A DNA stretch of 64,000 nt from positions 1 through 64,000 of the forward strand of contig NZ_RCCS01000007.1 of assembly GCF_003664185.1 (NCBI RefSeq). The letters run 5' to 3'. A program made the position numbers and the translations under genes. The notes beneath the pieces are model-generated. The model saw only the letters and a program-made list of their open reading frames with translations. It did no database searches and was not told the DNA's origin. The DNA is from Tenacibaculum discolor. GTDB lineage: Bacteria; Bacteroidota; Bacteroidia; Flavobacteriales; Flavobacteriaceae. The stretch's first letter is position 1, and each line of letters starts with the position of its first letter. Below are positions 51,056 through 60,647 of the stretch, in pieces.

Positions 51056-53902
51056 TTATTTTCTCAACAAAGAAAAATACCCTGTTTTTTTTCGAGTTTT
51101 TCCATTTTTATCTATTAATTCAGCATTATACCAATAATCATTGGTAGGTAGGGTAGTGCCATTGTATACACCATCCCAACCAAGGTGGTTTTTGTCAGTA
51201 ATTTCACTAATCAATTTTCCGAAGCGATTAAAAATTTGGACTTTAACAACATCATAATAGTCATTATCAACTCCTAAAACTTTCCATTTGTCAAAATGTC
51301 CATCTCCATTAGGGGTAAAATGACGTTGAAAATAGATAGTTGAAATTTTGTTAGATGTAGTAACTCCACATCCATTTCTGTCTCTAATAGAAATTGAGTT
51401 TAGTCCAGGTGGAATATTAGTAAAAGTGTATGTAAGGTTCTCATTACCCTTACTAAAATCACTGAGATTTGTACTATTTAAAGCGTATTCATAGTCTCCT
51501 AATCCATCAACAGTAATTTCAATCTTATTACTGTCTGGATTATCTTGATCGTCTACTGATTTAATATTTACAATCAACGCTTGGTTAGACTCTTTAACAA
51601 AAAATGTATTATATCCCATAAAAGGGGAACTGATATTTGGATGAGTTCTATAAGCTTCAACTTTATATTCACCAGCAGAGCTTGCGTTTAGAATTGAAGA
51701 GTTTTTACCTGAAATTAAACTTCCGTTTAGATACCATTTGTAAGTGTCCGTAGCATTTCCTGTATCGGCATTTAATGCAACTGTATGGGGTTTAGGATTT
51801 AACCTTGGGTTATCAATACATAAAATAATGTCATTCAGATTTCCTTGAGGAATAGGTAATTTTTCTACAAGTATTTTAAAATTACCAATTTTTTCACAAG
51901 ATGTGACACCCTTATTTGAAATTCTTACATAGACATCTGAATTATTAGTAAATAAATCATCTTCATAAGGGGGAAGAATTTGGTTTATTTGTAAGGTTGC
52001 ATCTTCTGCAGTTCTGTAATATTGAAAATCGTGAGTAACTTCAGATAATGAACCTCCAGAATTATTGATTATTTTTTGAGTTTTCAAGGAAAAATCAAAA
52101 AAGCTATTATCGGTACCTATACTAAATTTGGCATCAGGATTTGATGCGTTTTGGTCTAATTCACTAATATGTTCATCAGAGTAAATATTTAATCCAGTTG
52201 GGTTTACTTGTAATTCGATAATTTGAGTTTGATAACACTTAGTAGTATTGTTAGTTACTTTAACAGTTAATGAGTGATTAGTGGCTACCGAATTGATGTA
52301 ATTACTCTTATTTAAAGGTCTTGTGAAATTAATATCTGAAGTTTCAAAAAAATCTATTGAAACATTAGAAGAATCATCAATCAAAGAAGCTTCTAAAAGT
52401 TCAAGGTTAAAGGCAGTGTATCCGTCATGATGATTATTATCAAAGTCACATTGTATGTAAGGCTGAATTGTATTAATTGTTGGTTTTGGTTCAAATGTTA
52501 TTTGGACTTTACCAGTAAATGTTTTTTTACAATAAGAGTTAGATTCTATTTGTATTTCATATAAACCACTACCATAATTAGTATTATCAACTGTTAGAGC
52601 CCTAGTATTTGCTATTACTTTTCCATCTTTAAACCAAGTATATGTGTCGTTAGGGTTGTTCTTTTCTGGTACTATATTATAAGTTTCCCCAATACAAAAA
52701 ACTTGATTAGTATTGTTTAAGACTTCGTTAGAACTCAAGTCGATTAACTTTACAGGAGCAAAAAAAGATTGAATAAAAGGTGGTAGCCCTTGTGAAGATA
52801 AGGCTCCTTTTAAGTCTATAGCATTTGAAGTAAATTGAATATTAGCAGCGTTGTCTTCTGGATTCTCTATAGCACCTAAATAATTTCTATCTGGAATAGA
52901 AGCATATATTTTTCCGTTTGGAGCTAATTGTAAAGCACCTCTATAACCTTGTTCTTGATGGATTTGGGTTTTAGTTTGTGTAATGTTAGCATCTAATAAA
53001 TTATATTGAAAAACTCTGAAAGAGTTACTGTTTTCATGATATAAAGAAGCATATAGTTTTGTAGATTCTTGAGAGAATTCAACACCATAAGGGGAACCAT
53101 CAGTTGGACCGTTTGTAAGAATTAGTCCTTTAGAAGCTACTTCACCTGTATCGTTATTAAAATCATACAACACTAGTCTTCCAGTTCCGTCATTTGTAAA
53201 GTCAGCTAACGCTATTTTTGTTCCATCAGGAGATACTTTTAAATACCCTCTTTTATCTCTTAAAAAATAAAATGAAGATGAGGTAACAGGGTTTGTAAAG
53301 TCTACTCCGTTTATATCAATCTTATAAGCATAAAAAGTATCTTGTACTATAGATAAAATCCATATTTCTTTACAATCTTTTCCTTGAACAGCTGTTACTT
53401 TTTCAGACCATTCTCTATCTCGTCCATTAGACAGGTTAATAGGTCCAGAAATAATTTCACCTCCATTTCCTTTAGAAATGTCGATGGTGTAAAACTTAAA
53501 TCCTGGATTGTTGGGGTAAGGGAGATTACCAATAAAATCTGTACCTACTGTAAAAATGTAGTAAAGGTTTTTATCTTCTGGGTTCGGAACAATTAAACCA
53601 GATTGTGAGCTTGATGGGTTCCCCTCTAGATTATTAGCAAAACTACCGTTAGAGTAACGCATTAGTTCATGGTTTTTAGTCCAAACATTAATACCGTCTG
53701 AATAAAACAAAAGATTACCATTTTCGTCAGAAATAGAAGAACAGCCTTCATCGGTTCTCAATAAACCGTCATTTAAAGCTACCGGATTACTTGAGTTAAA
53801 GTCTAATCCTGCATTGTTCCCAAAATACCAAACATTAGCTTCTTTTTGACTATATAGAGATATAGAAGCTGTGATAAAAAACGTTAGTAGTAGTTTCTTC
53901 AT
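51056..53902 (-). CDS. Large secreted protein with type IX (type B) sorting domain, paralogue
   Basis: 948 aa. Signal peptide ends YSQ. Same N-terminal module as the neighbour (NVWYFGNNAGLDF, CSSISDENGNLLFYSDG, KVSPDGTKIALADF, APNGKIYASIPD). It has no recognisable PKD domain; it carries Ig-like modules (TYTWFKDGKVIANT, TYKWYLNGSLISG) before the C-terminal sorting domain (FTPNGDGHFDKW, IFNRFGKLISE, YFSLLRK). T9SS cargo. The gap to the downstream gene is 87 bp, with no clear terminator. Confidence 0.9.
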   Translation of the reverse strand: MKKLLLTFFITASISLYSQKEANVWYFGNNAGLDFNSSNPVALNDGLLRTDEGCSSISDENGNLLFYSDGINVWTKNHELMRYSNGSFANNLEGNPSSSQSGLIVPNPEDKNLYYIFTVGTDFIGNLPYPNNPGFKFYTIDISKGNGGEIISGPINLSNGRDREWSEKVTAVQGKDCKEIWILSIVQDTFYAYKIDINGVDFTNPVTSSSFYFLRDKRGYLKVSPDGTKIALADFTNDGTGRLVLYDFNNDTGEVASKGLILTNGPTDGSPYGVEFSQESTKLYASLYHENSNSFRVFQYNLLDANITQTKTQIHQEQGYRGALQLAPNGKIYASIPDRNYLGAIENPEDNAANIQFTSNAIDLKGALSSQGLPPFIQSFFAPVKLIDLSSNEVLNNTNQVFCIGETYNIVPEKNNPNDTYTWFKDGKVIANTRALTVDNTNYGSGLYEIQIESNSYCKKTFTGKVQITFEPKPTINTIQPYIQCDFDNNHHDGYTAFNLELLEASLIDDSSNVSIDFFETSDINFTRPLNKSNYINSVATNHSLTVKVTNNTTKCYQTQIIELQVNPTGLNIYSDEHISELDQNASNPDAKFSIGTDNSFFDFSLKTQKIINNSGGSLSEVTHDFQYYRTAEDATLQINQILPPYEDDLFTNNSDVYVRISNKGVTSCEKIGNFKILVEKLPIPQGNLNDIILCIDNPRLNPKPHTVALNADTGNATDTYKWYLNGSLISGKNSSILNASSAGEYKVEAYRTHPNISSPFMGYNTFFVKESNQALIVNIKSVDDQDNPDSNKIEITVDGLGDYEYALNSTNLSDFSKGNENLTYTFTNIPPGLNSISIRDRNGCGVTTSNKISTIYFQRHFTPNGDGHFDKWKVLGVDNDYYDVVKVQIFNRFGKLISEITDKNHLGWDGVYNGTTLPTNDYWYNAELIDKNGKTRKKTGYFSLLRK

Positions 53903-53952
53903 TCAAATGAAATTATTTATACAAATAAAACAACTAAACTACATAAAACCCT

Positions 53953-54801
53953 CTACAAATCTCGTTTTTTTAACAAAGCATATGATGAATAAATAAAAAT
54001 AGCTATCCAAATTAATACGATTGCTATGTTGAAGAGGCTAACTGAATAGTCTTTTGTAAAGTTTTCTCCTATTTGGTTAGCAACAGATTTAACAGCTCCT
54101 AATCGTGTAAATGGTTCTTTAATTAAATTAGCCATTGATTCTAGAGGGAAAAATTGCATGATTGAGTTTACAGCTTCATCAATACCTGTCTTTACGTTTC
54201 TAAATGTCCAGTATAAATACCCTTTAATTAAACTTTCAATAATTAACCAAACAATCATAGCAGCTACAGCAAAGGCAGATCGTTTAATTAAAACTCCTAG
54301 GAATAATCCAAAAGAGAAAAAACCTAAAAGCTTAATGAAAAAAGCAAATAAATAATCTAAGTCAGAAAATATAATTGCAATTTCATTAAAATCAGAATAG
54401 ATTGCTCCAAGAATTAATGATACTATAAAAACAAAAATGGTAGAAATAAGAGCAAAAGCTATAACTGTATAAAACTTTGAAAGGATAAACTCTTTTTTAC
54501 TTAGACCATCAATTAAGTTTTGTTTTAAAGTTTTGTAACTATACTCGTTAGCCATCATAGAAACGATAACTAATAGTAAGAAAAATTTAAAAATAGCTGC
54601 CATGTAGGTGTTAAAGTGCCATATATATGGAAAATTGAAAATTCCTTGTTCAGCTAAATGAAACTTAATGGGACCAATATCAAACTTTATTGCTGCAATT
54701 AAAGCAATAGAGGTTAATAAAGCGAAGTATATAATTGAGAGAACTTTACTAGCTCTGTTATATTTTAATTTATGAATTTCTATATTTAAAAGTCGTAACA
54801 T
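53953..54801 (-). CDS. ABC-2-type transporter permease
   Basis: 282 aa, six predicted hydrophobic segments (about 19-37, 65-84, 110-132, 148-168, 173-193, 255-275) with the basic N-terminus MLRLLNIEIHKLKYN. Typical of ABC-2 permeases linked to antimicrobial-peptide or lipid efflux. It starts ten bases after its ATPase gene; the ligand is unknown. Confidence 0.85.
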   Translation of the reverse strand: MLRLLNIEIHKLKYNRASKVLSIIYFALLTSIALIAAIKFDIGPIKFHLAEQGIFNFPYIWHFNTYMAAIFKFFLLLVIVSMMANEYSYKTLKQNLIDGLSKKEFILSKFYTVIAFALISTIFVFIVSLILGAIYSDFNEIAIIFSDLDYLFAFFIKLLGFFSFGLFLGVLIKRSAFAVAAMIVWLIIESLIKGYLYWTFRNVKTGIDEAVNSIMQFFPLESMANLIKEPFTRLGAVKSVANQIGENFTKDYSVSLFNIAIVLIWIAIFIYSSYALLKKRDL

Positions 54802-54810
54802 GATGTAAGT

Positions 54811-55707
54811 TTATTGGTTGTTGGTTAGGTCTAAGAATTGTTGTTCTAAGCTAGGTTTACGTTTTACTAAATGAGAAAGAGAAACTCCTTTATTAAATAA
54901 AAACGTATTGATTTCTGACGCAGATAATTCTGAAGCTAGACTAGCTATTAAAACGCCATTTTCTTCTTTAATATTTCCTATAGCTGAATGATTTTCTAAA
55001 AGCTGTTTAAGTGTTTCTTGATTATCTGCTTGAAGTTCAAAAAAGCCGTTAGAAGCAGTCATTTCATCAACTCTACCGCTGTATAACTTTACTCCATTTC
55101 TTATTACTACTACATGAGAACATACTTTTTCAACCTCGTCGAGTAGGTGAGAGGCTAATAAAATTGTAGTTCCATTTTTAGCAATTTCTTTAATTATTTG
55201 ACGAATTTCATGTATTCCTTGAGGATCTAGTCCGTTTGTAGGCTCATCTAAAATTAGAATTTCAGGATCATTTAGCAGAGCAGAAGCAATGGCCAAACGT
55301 TGTTTCATTCCTAAAGAGTAAGTTTTAAACTTGCTATTTCTACGCTCATAAAGGTTAACGGTTTTTAGTTTCTCTTCAATTTTATCGTATGAAACTCCTT
55401 TAATTTTACAAATTAATTGTAGGTTTTGAACAGCGCTCATGTATGGGTAGAAGTTAGGACGCTCTATAATTGCTCCTACTTTTTTTAACGCTTCGTGGGT
55501 GGATAATTTTCCATTGAACCAACTAAAGTTACCAGAGGTTTTATTTACTACATTTAAAATAATACCTAAAGTGGTAGACTTTCCACTTCCGTTAGGTCCT
55601 AAAATTCCATAAACAGTTCCTTTTTGAATATCGAAAGAAAGATTATTTACGGCATGAACTTTTCCGTATTTTTTATCGAGGTTTTGAATTGATAAAATTG
55701 TTTCCAA
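54811..55707 (-). CDS. ABC transporter ATP-binding protein (ABC-2 type)
   Basis: 298 aa. Walker A GPNGSGKSTT, signature YSLGMKQRLAIASAL, Walker B ILILDEPTNGLDP and H-loop LLASHLLDEVE. A C-terminal regulatory extension of ~80 residues. Pairs with the permease downstream. Upstream is a two-component system, separated by a terminator. Confidence 0.93.
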   Translation of the reverse strand: METILSIQNLDKKYGKVHAVNNLSFDIQKGTVYGILGPNGSGKSTTLGIILNVVNKTSGNFSWFNGKLSTHEALKKVGAIIERPNFYPYMSAVQNLQLICKIKGVSYDKIEEKLKTVNLYERRNSKFKTYSLGMKQRLAIASALLNDPEILILDEPTNGLDPQGIHEIRQIIKEIAKNGTTILLASHLLDEVEKVCSHVVVIRNGVKLYSGRVDEMTASNGFFELQADNQETLKQLLENHSAIGNIKEENGVLIASLASELSASEINTFLFNKGVSLSHLVKRKPSLEQQFLDLTNNQ

Positions 55708-55778
55708 GCTATTTTGGTTTTTGTTGATTATATGTATTTGACGATTGATGCAAATTATTGTTACAATGTATAAAAAAG

Positions 55779-55808
55779 AAAAGACTTCTTAAGTTTAAGA
55801 AGTCTTTT
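55779..55808. terminator. Terminator of the two-component operon
   Basis: Near-perfect stem aaaagacttctta/ttaagaagtctttt (loop agt). On the minus strand it sits 25 bases after the response regulator stop and ahead of the ABC genes. Confidence 0.82.
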
Positions 55809-55833
55809 GATGTTTTTTTAATGTATGAGTGGG

Positions 55834-56532
55834 TTATTTGTTGTCTATAAGTCTAAACCCTTCACCGTGAATGTTTAATATTTCAACATTTTCATCACTT
55901 TTTAAATATTTACGAAGTTTAGCAATGTAAACATCCATACTACGAGAGGTAAAATAATTATCGTCTCTCCATATTTTTGTCAATGCTAATTCACGAGGCA
56001 TTAAGTCATTTTTATGAATAGCTAACATTCGTAAAAGCTTACTCTCTTTAGGTGATAGTTTTTGAGGTTCACCACCTTTGTAAGTTAAATGACGTAGTTT
56101 AGAGTTAAAGTCAAAAGCTCCAATTTTAAACTCAAACTCATCGCTATCGTTAGTTTTTTCAGTTTCTTTACGTTGTAAAATAGCTTTGATTTTATGTAAT
56201 AAAACTTCAGAGTCAAAAGGTTTATTTAAATAATCATCAGCTCCTACTTGGTATCCTTTTAAAACATCTTCTTTTAGCGTTTTTGCAGTTAAGAAGATAA
56301 TAGGAATTTCTTTGTTAGTTGCACGAATGTCTTCAGCTAAAGAAAAACCATCTTTACGAGGCATCATTACATCTAGAATGCATAAATCATATTCTGCATT
56401 TTTAAACATAATTAAGCCATCTATTCCATCTTTAGCATGTGTAACATTGTAATCATTCAATGCTAAATAATCTTTCAGAACTGTTCCAAAATTAGGATCA
56501 TCTTCTACTAATAATATTTTTTTACTCCCCAT
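55834..56532 (-). CDS. OmpR-family response regulator
   Basis: 232 aa. Receiver domain with Asp11-Asp12, phosphoacceptor Asp54 (CILDVMMPRKDG) and FLTAK. A winged-helix DNA-binding domain (about 130-230, KLSPKESKLLRMLAIHKNDLMPRELALTKIW) follows. Partner of the histidine kinase 11 bases upstream. Confidence 0.95.
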   Translation of the reverse strand: MGSKKILLVEDDPNFGTVLKDYLALNDYNVTHAKDGIDGLIMFKNAEYDLCILDVMMPRKDGFSLAEDIRATNKEIPIIFLTAKTLKEDVLKGYQVGADDYLNKPFDSEVLLHKIKAILQRKETEKTNDSDEFEFKIGAFDFNSKLRHLTYKGGEPQKLSPKESKLLRMLAIHKNDLMPRELALTKIWRDDNYFTSRSMDVYIAKLRKYLKSDENVEILNIHGEGFRLIDNK

Positions 56533-56543
56533 TTTTTAATAAT

Positions 56544-58109
56544 TTATATTAATGGTAATTTAACTGTAAATGTGCTTCCTTTACCTTTCTCACTTTCAAC
56601 GTAAACGGTACCTTGATGGCTGTCTATAATTTCTTTTACATAAGCTAAGCCTAATCCATGACCTTTTACATTGTGTATATTCCCTTTATGTTCTCTATAA
56701 AACTTATCGAACACATACTTTTGAGCATTTCTGCTCATTCCTATCCCTTCATCTTTAATCTTAAAAATAAAGTATTTATTTGTGTTTTCAGTAAACACAT
56801 CAATTTTTGGTGCGTTTTCTGAGTATTTTAATGCGTTTTCTAACATGTTAACCACAACATTTGTTAGGTGAAACTGATTTCCAAGAACTTCTGTTGAAAT
56901 AGCTTCAAAATGAGTTGTAACACTTCCTTTTTTGTCATCGGTTAAGAGTTGAATGTGTTCAATAGCCTCTTCAATTATGTCGTGCATATCAACAGCATCC
57001 TTACTCATTTCAATTTGGTTCTTTTCTAATCTTGAAATTCGTAATACATTTTCTACTTGTCCATGCATGCGCTTATTTTCATCGCGAATCATTTGAACAT
57101 ATCGCTTAACCTTTTCTTCATCAGATATGATTTTTGGGTTTTTAATAGCATCTAAAGCTAGGTTGATAGTAGCAATAGGTGTTTTAAACTCATGTGTCAT
57201 ATTGTTAATGAAGTCTGTCTTTATTTCAGAGATCTTTTTTTGACGAATAAGTTGATATAACGATGTAGAAAAAGCGGCGATGATAATTCCTATAAAAAAT
57301 AAGGAAAGTATCAGTACTTTCATCATACCTGAAAGTAGATTCTTCTTTTCGTTAGGAAATTTAACATATAACTTATATTTACTATTTCCATTTTCATCTT
57401 CCAGCAATGGGTAGTTAATATCTTCCGGTTGTATGTTAAAATATCCAGACTTTAATTGTGTTGCTAAGCCATCTTCATAAACAACATATTTAAAGTCTTG
57501 TGTAATATTCATCTTAGCAAACTCTTCTTTAAGTGTATTGCTTAATTCTTTATTGCTTATTCTTTGATTAATAGGAAACACAGCTTTACTTCGTCTAAAG
57601 GCATGTTCCATTACTTCATCATTCCATGTACTATATATTCTGAAAGAAGAATGGCGGCTTTCATCTAAAAAAGGCTTGAAATCTTTACTTTCAGATTTTA
57701 TTATTTGAGAAAAATAAATGTCTTCTTTTCCCGAGTAACGTTTTATAATGATGGAATCATTATCAACAAAATCACTGGGCATTTTAATACTCTCTTCTAA
57801 AATAGTACTACCAAAAGAAAACTTTTTTTTGCTTACTGTATCAACTTGTTGAAAAAGAAAAGTTGTTATTTCAGCTTCAGTTCTAAACTTATCATTTTCA
57901 AAATAGTCTTTATAATTTTGCTGAAACTCTAGATACTCTCTTTCTTTTATATTTTCAGAGGTACGAGCTAAAGCAATTTTTACGTTGTTCTTAAATTGTT
58001 CTTTTTTATTTTTAATAGCATCATTTATCCAATATACTTGAATAGAGATGATTCCTATTAAAGAAATACTCATTAAAACAACAATGAGAATAAAAATTTT
58101 CTTACCCAT
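56544..58109 (-). CDS. Sensor histidine kinase
   Basis: 521 aa. Two transmembrane helices (about 5-28 and 262-285) enclose a ~230-residue periplasmic sensor domain of no recognised family. The dimerisation domain has His306 in THEFKTP; HATPase motifs NMLENALKYS, DEGIGMS and GHGLGLAYVK. Co-transcribed with the regulator. Confidence 0.94.
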   Translation of the reverse strand: MGKKIFILIVVLMSISLIGIISIQVYWINDAIKNKKEQFKNNVKIALARTSENIKEREYLEFQQNYKDYFENDKFRTEAEITTFLFQQVDTVSKKKFSFGSTILEESIKMPSDFVDNDSIIIKRYSGKEDIYFSQIIKSESKDFKPFLDESRHSSFRIYSTWNDEVMEHAFRRSKAVFPINQRISNKELSNTLKEEFAKMNITQDFKYVVYEDGLATQLKSGYFNIQPEDINYPLLEDENGNSKYKLYVKFPNEKKNLLSGMMKVLILSLFFIGIIIAAFSTSLYQLIRQKKISEIKTDFINNMTHEFKTPIATINLALDAIKNPKIISDEEKVKRYVQMIRDENKRMHGQVENVLRISRLEKNQIEMSKDAVDMHDIIEEAIEHIQLLTDDKKGSVTTHFEAISTEVLGNQFHLTNVVVNMLENALKYSENAPKIDVFTENTNKYFIFKIKDEGIGMSRNAQKYVFDKFYREHKGNIHNVKGHGLGLAYVKEIIDSHQGTVYVESEKGKGSTFTVKLPLI

Positions 58110-58218
58110 TATTCAAAAATAAATTAATAAAATTTAGGCGTATAATCTTTTAACTTAGATTAACAAAGTTACTATAAAATTAAGATAATTTTAACAGAAA
58201 GGATTAACAAAGCGTAAA

Positions 58219-58809
58219 TTAACTTCTCTTTTTTGTTAAAGAATTGTGGATTTTTAAGACTTGTTCTTTTGAGTTTGTAAGTGTAAGGTTTTCAATTAAG
58301 TAGTTAGATTGAAGTGTTTTTTTAGTTTCGTTCCACTGATTTTTTATTCTATTTTTTACATTTTCAATTGTTGAGTTATCTCTTTTAATAACTCGGTCAA
58401 TTCTTATATTTTCAGGAGCGGTAACTGTAATAATTTTATCACAAAAAGAGTCACTTCCGTTTTCAAAAAGAATTGCGTTCTCATATAGGATATAGTTTTT
58501 ATTACTATTTTCTTTTATAAAGTTTTGTAAATGCTCATTAACAACTGGGTGTACAATAGCATTAAGAATAGCTAGCTTTTCTTTATTGTTAAAAACGATT
58601 GAAGCTAAGTAAGCTCTGTTTAGTTTATTATTAGTATACACTTGCTCACCAAATTCGGTGATTAATTGAGTTTTAATTTTAGGCGATGTTACCATTAATT
58701 TTTTTGCTTCATCATCAGCAATATAAATGGCGATATTTTCAAACTCTGAAAACATTTTAACTATGGTAGATTTTCCGCTACCTATACCACCTGTTAGACC
58801 TACTACCAT
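58219..58809 (-). CDS. coaE: Dephospho-CoA kinase
   Basis: 196 aa. P-loop GGIGSGKST (about 7-15); YIADDEAKKL and the later Arg-rich lid IRIDRVIKRD. Last step of CoA synthesis. One base after the stop of the YbbR-like gene, so co-transcribed. Confidence 0.95.
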   Translation of the reverse strand: MVVGLTGGIGSGKSTIVKMFSEFENIAIYIADDEAKKLMVTSPKIKTQLITEFGEQVYTNNKLNRAYLASIVFNNKEKLAILNAIVHPVVNEHLQNFIKENSNKNYILYENAILFENGSDSFCDKIITVTAPENIRIDRVIKRDNSTIENVKNRIKNQWNETKKTLQSNYLIENLTLTNSKEQVLKIHNSLTKKRS

Positions 58810-58810
58810 A

Positions 58811-59740
58811 CTATTCGTATATTAAAAAATCAATTTTATTAGGAACTACCCTTACTAATGTAACCATATCTGGAAGATCTTTTATTTTAGGAGTAAGATA
58901 ATTGATGTCTTTGTCTTTAGACTGTAGGTAATCGCACTCAACTTTAAATAAATCAGGAGTTACTTCATTAAAATTTTGCAAACCTACTTTATAGATAATC
59001 CTAACTTTTTTTGGAAAGACGTTGATTCCTTTAGGAGCATTTTTAACAAATACAGGAACCTCTATTTCACCTTCGGTAAATTTATCAACATGAATGTTAA
59101 TTTCAGCTTTAGAGTGACTTGATTTAAGTTGTACGTTTTCAGGAAAAATAATAGGAGAGGAGATAGTAGTACTCTTAGATAAGTTTTCCAAAGTTATACT
59201 TTCTAAGTTTAGAAAGTCGGTTTTAGCAACATAGGTTTCATCACCGGAAATTAAAACACTATCAGGAACAATAGTTACTGGTTTAGAAAGATCATAACCT
59301 AATTGGAAAGAAATGTTTAAGTTAGGTTTTAAAGGAACTTTTTTAGAACTAAGAGTACCAATTTTTAAAGGAATAGTGTCTTCTTTAATTTCAATTAACT
59401 CAATACTAGATTTTAGTTGTTCTTGAACTTCAGAAATTAGATCTTTAGATAAAAAATAATAATTAGTACCAGTATTTCTTGAAGCTTTATTAATGTTTAG
59501 TTTAATGGGTTTATGGTTAATGCTGGCAACTAGTAGATTATACCCACTACTTTTTAGTTTTAAAGAAAGATTGTTAATAGGTGTTTCTATTAATGTTTTT
59601 TGTTGTGGTAATTGCGTATACTCAACATCATATACTATGGTTGTGTCATATTCTTTTGACAGGTTAATAAGTAGCCAAAAAAATATTGAAGCAGTTAAAA
59701 AACCAAAGAAAGTTTTAGGTATGTTAAATTTTGTTTTCAA
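58811..59740 (-). CDS. YbbR-like domain protein
   Basis: 309 aa. N-terminal hydrophobic anchor (about 11-27), then two or three YbbR-like beta modules (KLKSSGYNLLVASI; VPLKPNLNISFQLGYDLSKPVTIVPDSVLISGDE; EGEIEVPVFVKNAPKG). Neighbour of coaE and yajC, as often in Bacteroidota. Function unknown. Confidence 0.82.
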   Translation of the reverse strand: MKTKFNIPKTFFGFLTASIFFWLLINLSKEYDTTIVYDVEYTQLPQQKTLIETPINNLSLKLKSSGYNLLVASINHKPIKLNINKASRNTGTNYYFLSKDLISEVQEQLKSSIELIEIKEDTIPLKIGTLSSKKVPLKPNLNISFQLGYDLSKPVTIVPDSVLISGDETYVAKTDFLNLESITLENLSKSTTISSPIIFPENVQLKSSHSKAEINIHVDKFTEGEIEVPVFVKNAPKGINVFPKKVRIIYKVGLQNFNEVTPDLFKVECDYLQSKDKDINYLTPKIKDLPDMVTLVRVVPNKIDFLIYE

Positions 59741-59774
59741 GAAATAATTTATTGATGCAATCTACGTAAAAAAC

Positions 59775-59804
59775 AAAAAAGTGAGCTCATGAGCTCACTT
59801 TTTT
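59775..59804. terminator. Palindromic terminator between ybbR-like gene and yajC
   Basis: aaaaaagtgagctcatgagctcactttttt, a perfect palindrome with an A-run and T-run. It would reduce read-through from yajC into the ybbR-like and coaE genes. Confidence 0.8.
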
Positions 59805-59820
59805 ATAAAATTGTATACTG

Positions 59821-60141
59821 TTATTTTTTAGTTTCAGTAATGTATTTTTTACTCATTTCCATAGAAATGGCAGAACGTTCAAACTTTATTTTACCAGCTC
59901 CTGTTTCAATAGTAACAGTGTTGTCAGTATCATTAATTTCAACAATTTTACCATGAATTCCGCTAGTTGTAACTACTTTAGCTCCTTTTTTAATTTCTGT
60001 TTGAAATTGTTTTTCCTTTTTTTGACGTCTCATTTGTGGACGAATAATTAAAAAATAAAAAACGGCAATCATTGCCACAAAAGGAAGCATGTTCATTAAA
60101 CTTTCTTGTGAGCTAGCTTGTAAAAAAATGGTTGTAAACAT
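59821..60141 (-). CDS. yajC: Preprotein translocase subunit YajC
   Basis: 106 aa. One transmembrane helix (about 16-36), then PQMRRQKKEKQFQTEIKKGAKVVTTSGIHG and a short beta-barrel. Accessory of SecDF. Its ATG overlaps the stop of the DUF1573 gene by one base (TAATG). Confidence 0.95.
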   Translation of the reverse strand: MFTTIFLQASSQESLMNMLPFVAMIAVFYFLIIRPQMRRQKKEKQFQTEIKKGAKVVTTSGIHGKIVEINDTDNTVTIETGAGKIKFERSAISMEMSKKYITETKK

Positions 60142-60608
60142 TATGAGTTCTTCTTTTTAGGAGTTACCATTCCAGAAATCTTAATAACCTCTCTACCTTT
60201 TTCTGTATTGGTAGTTAAAGTGATAGATTTAGATTGTTTGTTAACTCTTCCGTTAGTATTAAAGCTAACTTTAATATCTCCTGTTTCACCTGGAGCAATA
60301 GCTTCTTTTGGCCATACAGGAACAGTACATCCACATGATGCTTGCGCATTCGTAATAATTAAATCGCTTTTACCAGTATTTGTTACTACGAAGGTAGTTT
60401 TAACAACCTCTCCTTCGTTAACAGTACCAAAGTCAAACTCTTCTTTGTCAAAAGAAATAACAGGCGAGCCTAAACCAATAGAGCTATCCCTTTTTTCTGC
60501 GTTTTCAACATTTTCTTTTTTAACTTTTGATGAAGCATTTCCTTGTCCGCAAGAAACTAACATTCCAGCTGAAACAACAAATGCTACTATTACTGCTATT
60601 TTCTTCAT
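60141..60608 (-). CDS. DUF1573 lipoprotein
   Basis: 155 aa. Lipoprotein signal with Cys20 (MLVSCGQG). DUF1573 domain (about 45-150) with FDFGTVNEGEVVKTTFVVTNTGKSDLIITNAQASCGCTVP; the Cys pair is conserved in the family. Function unknown. Couples to yajC by a one-base overlap. Confidence 0.88.
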   Translation of the reverse strand: MKKIAVIVAFVVSAGMLVSCGQGNASSKVKKENVENAEKRDSSIGLGSPVISFDKEEFDFGTVNEGEVVKTTFVVTNTGKSDLIITNAQASCGCTVPVWPKEAIAPGETGDIKVSFNTNGRVNKQSKSITLTTNTEKGREVIKISGMVTPKKKNS

Positions 60609-60647
60609 TTTAAAATATTTTTAGTTTGTTGTAAAAATACTAATTTA

